5,638 nt of DNA from NCBI GenBank assembly GCA_017848155.1, contig JAGAKC010000257.1, positions 1 to 5,638 of the forward strand, given 5' to 3'. The translations under genes and the position numbers were made by a program. Below the pieces are notes generated by a model that searched no databases, was not told the DNA's origin, and saw nothing but the letters and a program-made list of their open reading frames with translations. This DNA comes from Oscillospiraceae bacterium (GTDB lineage: Bacteria > Bacillota > Clostridia > Oscillospirales > Ruminococcaceae). Positions 5,204 through 5,638 of this stretch are shown piece after piece (within the stretch, counting starts at the first letter, position 1; each line of letters begins with the position of its first letter).

Positions 5204-5638
5204 ATGAGAGTTTACAATTTCAGCGCCGGCCCTGCTGTTCTGCCGGAAGAGGTACTTAAAGAAGCAGCGGAAGAAATGATGGACTACCGTGGAACAGGTA
5301 TGTCCGTTATGGAGATGTCCCACCGTTCCAAGGCTTACGATGATATCATCAAGGAAGCAGAGAAGGACCTCCGCGAGCTGATGAACATCCCTGACAACTA
5401 CAAGGTACTGTTCCTTCAGGGCGGTGCTTCCCAGTTCTTTGCAGAGGTTCCCATGAACATGATGAAGAACAAGAAGGCTGCTTACATAATCACAGGTCAG
5501 TGGGCTAAGAAGGCATGGCAGGAGGCTAAGATCTACGGCGAGGCTATCGACGTTGCTTCCTCCGCAGACAAGACCTTCTCCTACATCCCCGACTGCTCCG
5601 ATCTGGATATCCCTGAGGATGCTGACTATGTATATATC
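5204..5638 (+). CDS. serC: Phosphoserine aminotransferase SerC, N-terminal part (3' end outside window)
   Basis: SerC is a pyridoxal-phosphate enzyme that moves an amino group from glutamate to 3-phosphohydroxypyruvate, the second step of serine synthesis (and of one vitamin B6 route). The first 145 of about 360 residues are visible. Landmarks are NFSAGPAVLPEEVL (5-18), the substrate-phosphate pair H40-R41 in MSHRSKAY, the cofactor-phosphate loop LFLQGGASQFF (69-79), and W100 in TGQWAKKA, expected to stack on the cofactor ring. The cofactor lysine (about residue 198) lies beyond the window. AGGAGG (5192-5197) sits 6 bases before the ATG. It has its own strong promoter and is the first gene of a new unit, not part of the flagellar operon. 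Its codons (GCT, AAG, TCC, GAC) look like those of a well-expressed gene. Confidence 0.96.
   Translation, partial: MRVYNFSAGPAVLPEEVLKEAAEEMMDYRGTGMSVMEMSHRSKAYDDIIKEAEKDLRELMNIPDNYKVLFLQGGASQFFAEVPMNMMKNKKAAYIITGQWAKKAWQEAKIYGEAIDVASSADKTFSYIPDCSDLDIPEDADYVYI

Noticed and set aside
5029..5259. Plus-strand open frame of 76 codons upstream of serC
   Set aside because: It contains the serC promoter and overlaps the serC start in another frame; it has no ribosome-binding site and no family resemblance.
1..5638. CRISPR arrays, tRNA or rRNA genes, insertion sequences, attachment sites
   Set aside because: No regularly spaced repeats, tRNA-like folds, transposase motifs or long terminal repeats were seen on either strand.

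Overview
This window is the 3' end of a flagellar and chemotaxis operon, followed by a small rubredoxin gene on the opposite strand and the start of a serine-biosynthesis gene. The content points to a motile, anaerobic member of the Bacillota (Clostridia, perhaps the Ruminococcus/Oscillospiraceae side). The reasons are strong AGGAGG ribosome-binding sites, CheC plus CheD chemotaxis, a FliA/SigD-type sigma factor next to flagellar structural genes, a stand-alone rubredoxin, and roughly balanced GC with a preference for C/G-ending codons. The taxon is an inference; no marker gene fixes it.

Layout. Positions 1-1415 hold the C-terminal two thirds of flhA (export gate). Position 1435 starts a flagellar sigma-28 gene. 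It overlaps by 4 bases a FlgF-like rod gene with a TTG start (2184), which is followed by a FlgG-like rod gene (2942). After a 43-base gap come cheC (3711) and cheD (4328), which overlap by one base. All six genes are on the plus strand with tiny gaps, so they probably share one transcript. The transcript appears to end at a 15-bp perfect hairpin whose 5' arm encodes the end of CheD and whose loop holds the cheD stop codon. A 51-residue rubredoxin (minus strand, 4997-4842) converges on the same hairpin. A divergent intergenic region of about 200 bases then holds a perfect-consensus housekeeping promoter for serC (from 5204, cut by the window end).

How the genes work together. FlhA is part of the secretion gate that exports rod, hook and filament subunits. 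The two rod proteins are export substrates that build the axial drive shaft. Sigma-28 directs late flagellar and chemotaxis genes. CheC (CheY-P phosphatase) and CheD (receptor glutamine deamidase) form the adaptation pair typical of Bacillota. Rubredoxin (electron carrier) and SerC (phosphoserine aminotransferase) are unrelated housekeeping neighbours.

I see no new biological system. The points most worth a second look are: a perfect TTGACA-N17-TATAAT promoter buried inside the sigma-28 coding sequence; a rubredoxin whose first metal-binding loop is C-x-C-G instead of C-x-x-C-G; the absence of flhF/flhG and cheA/cheW from their usual places; and a terminator built into the end of cheD.
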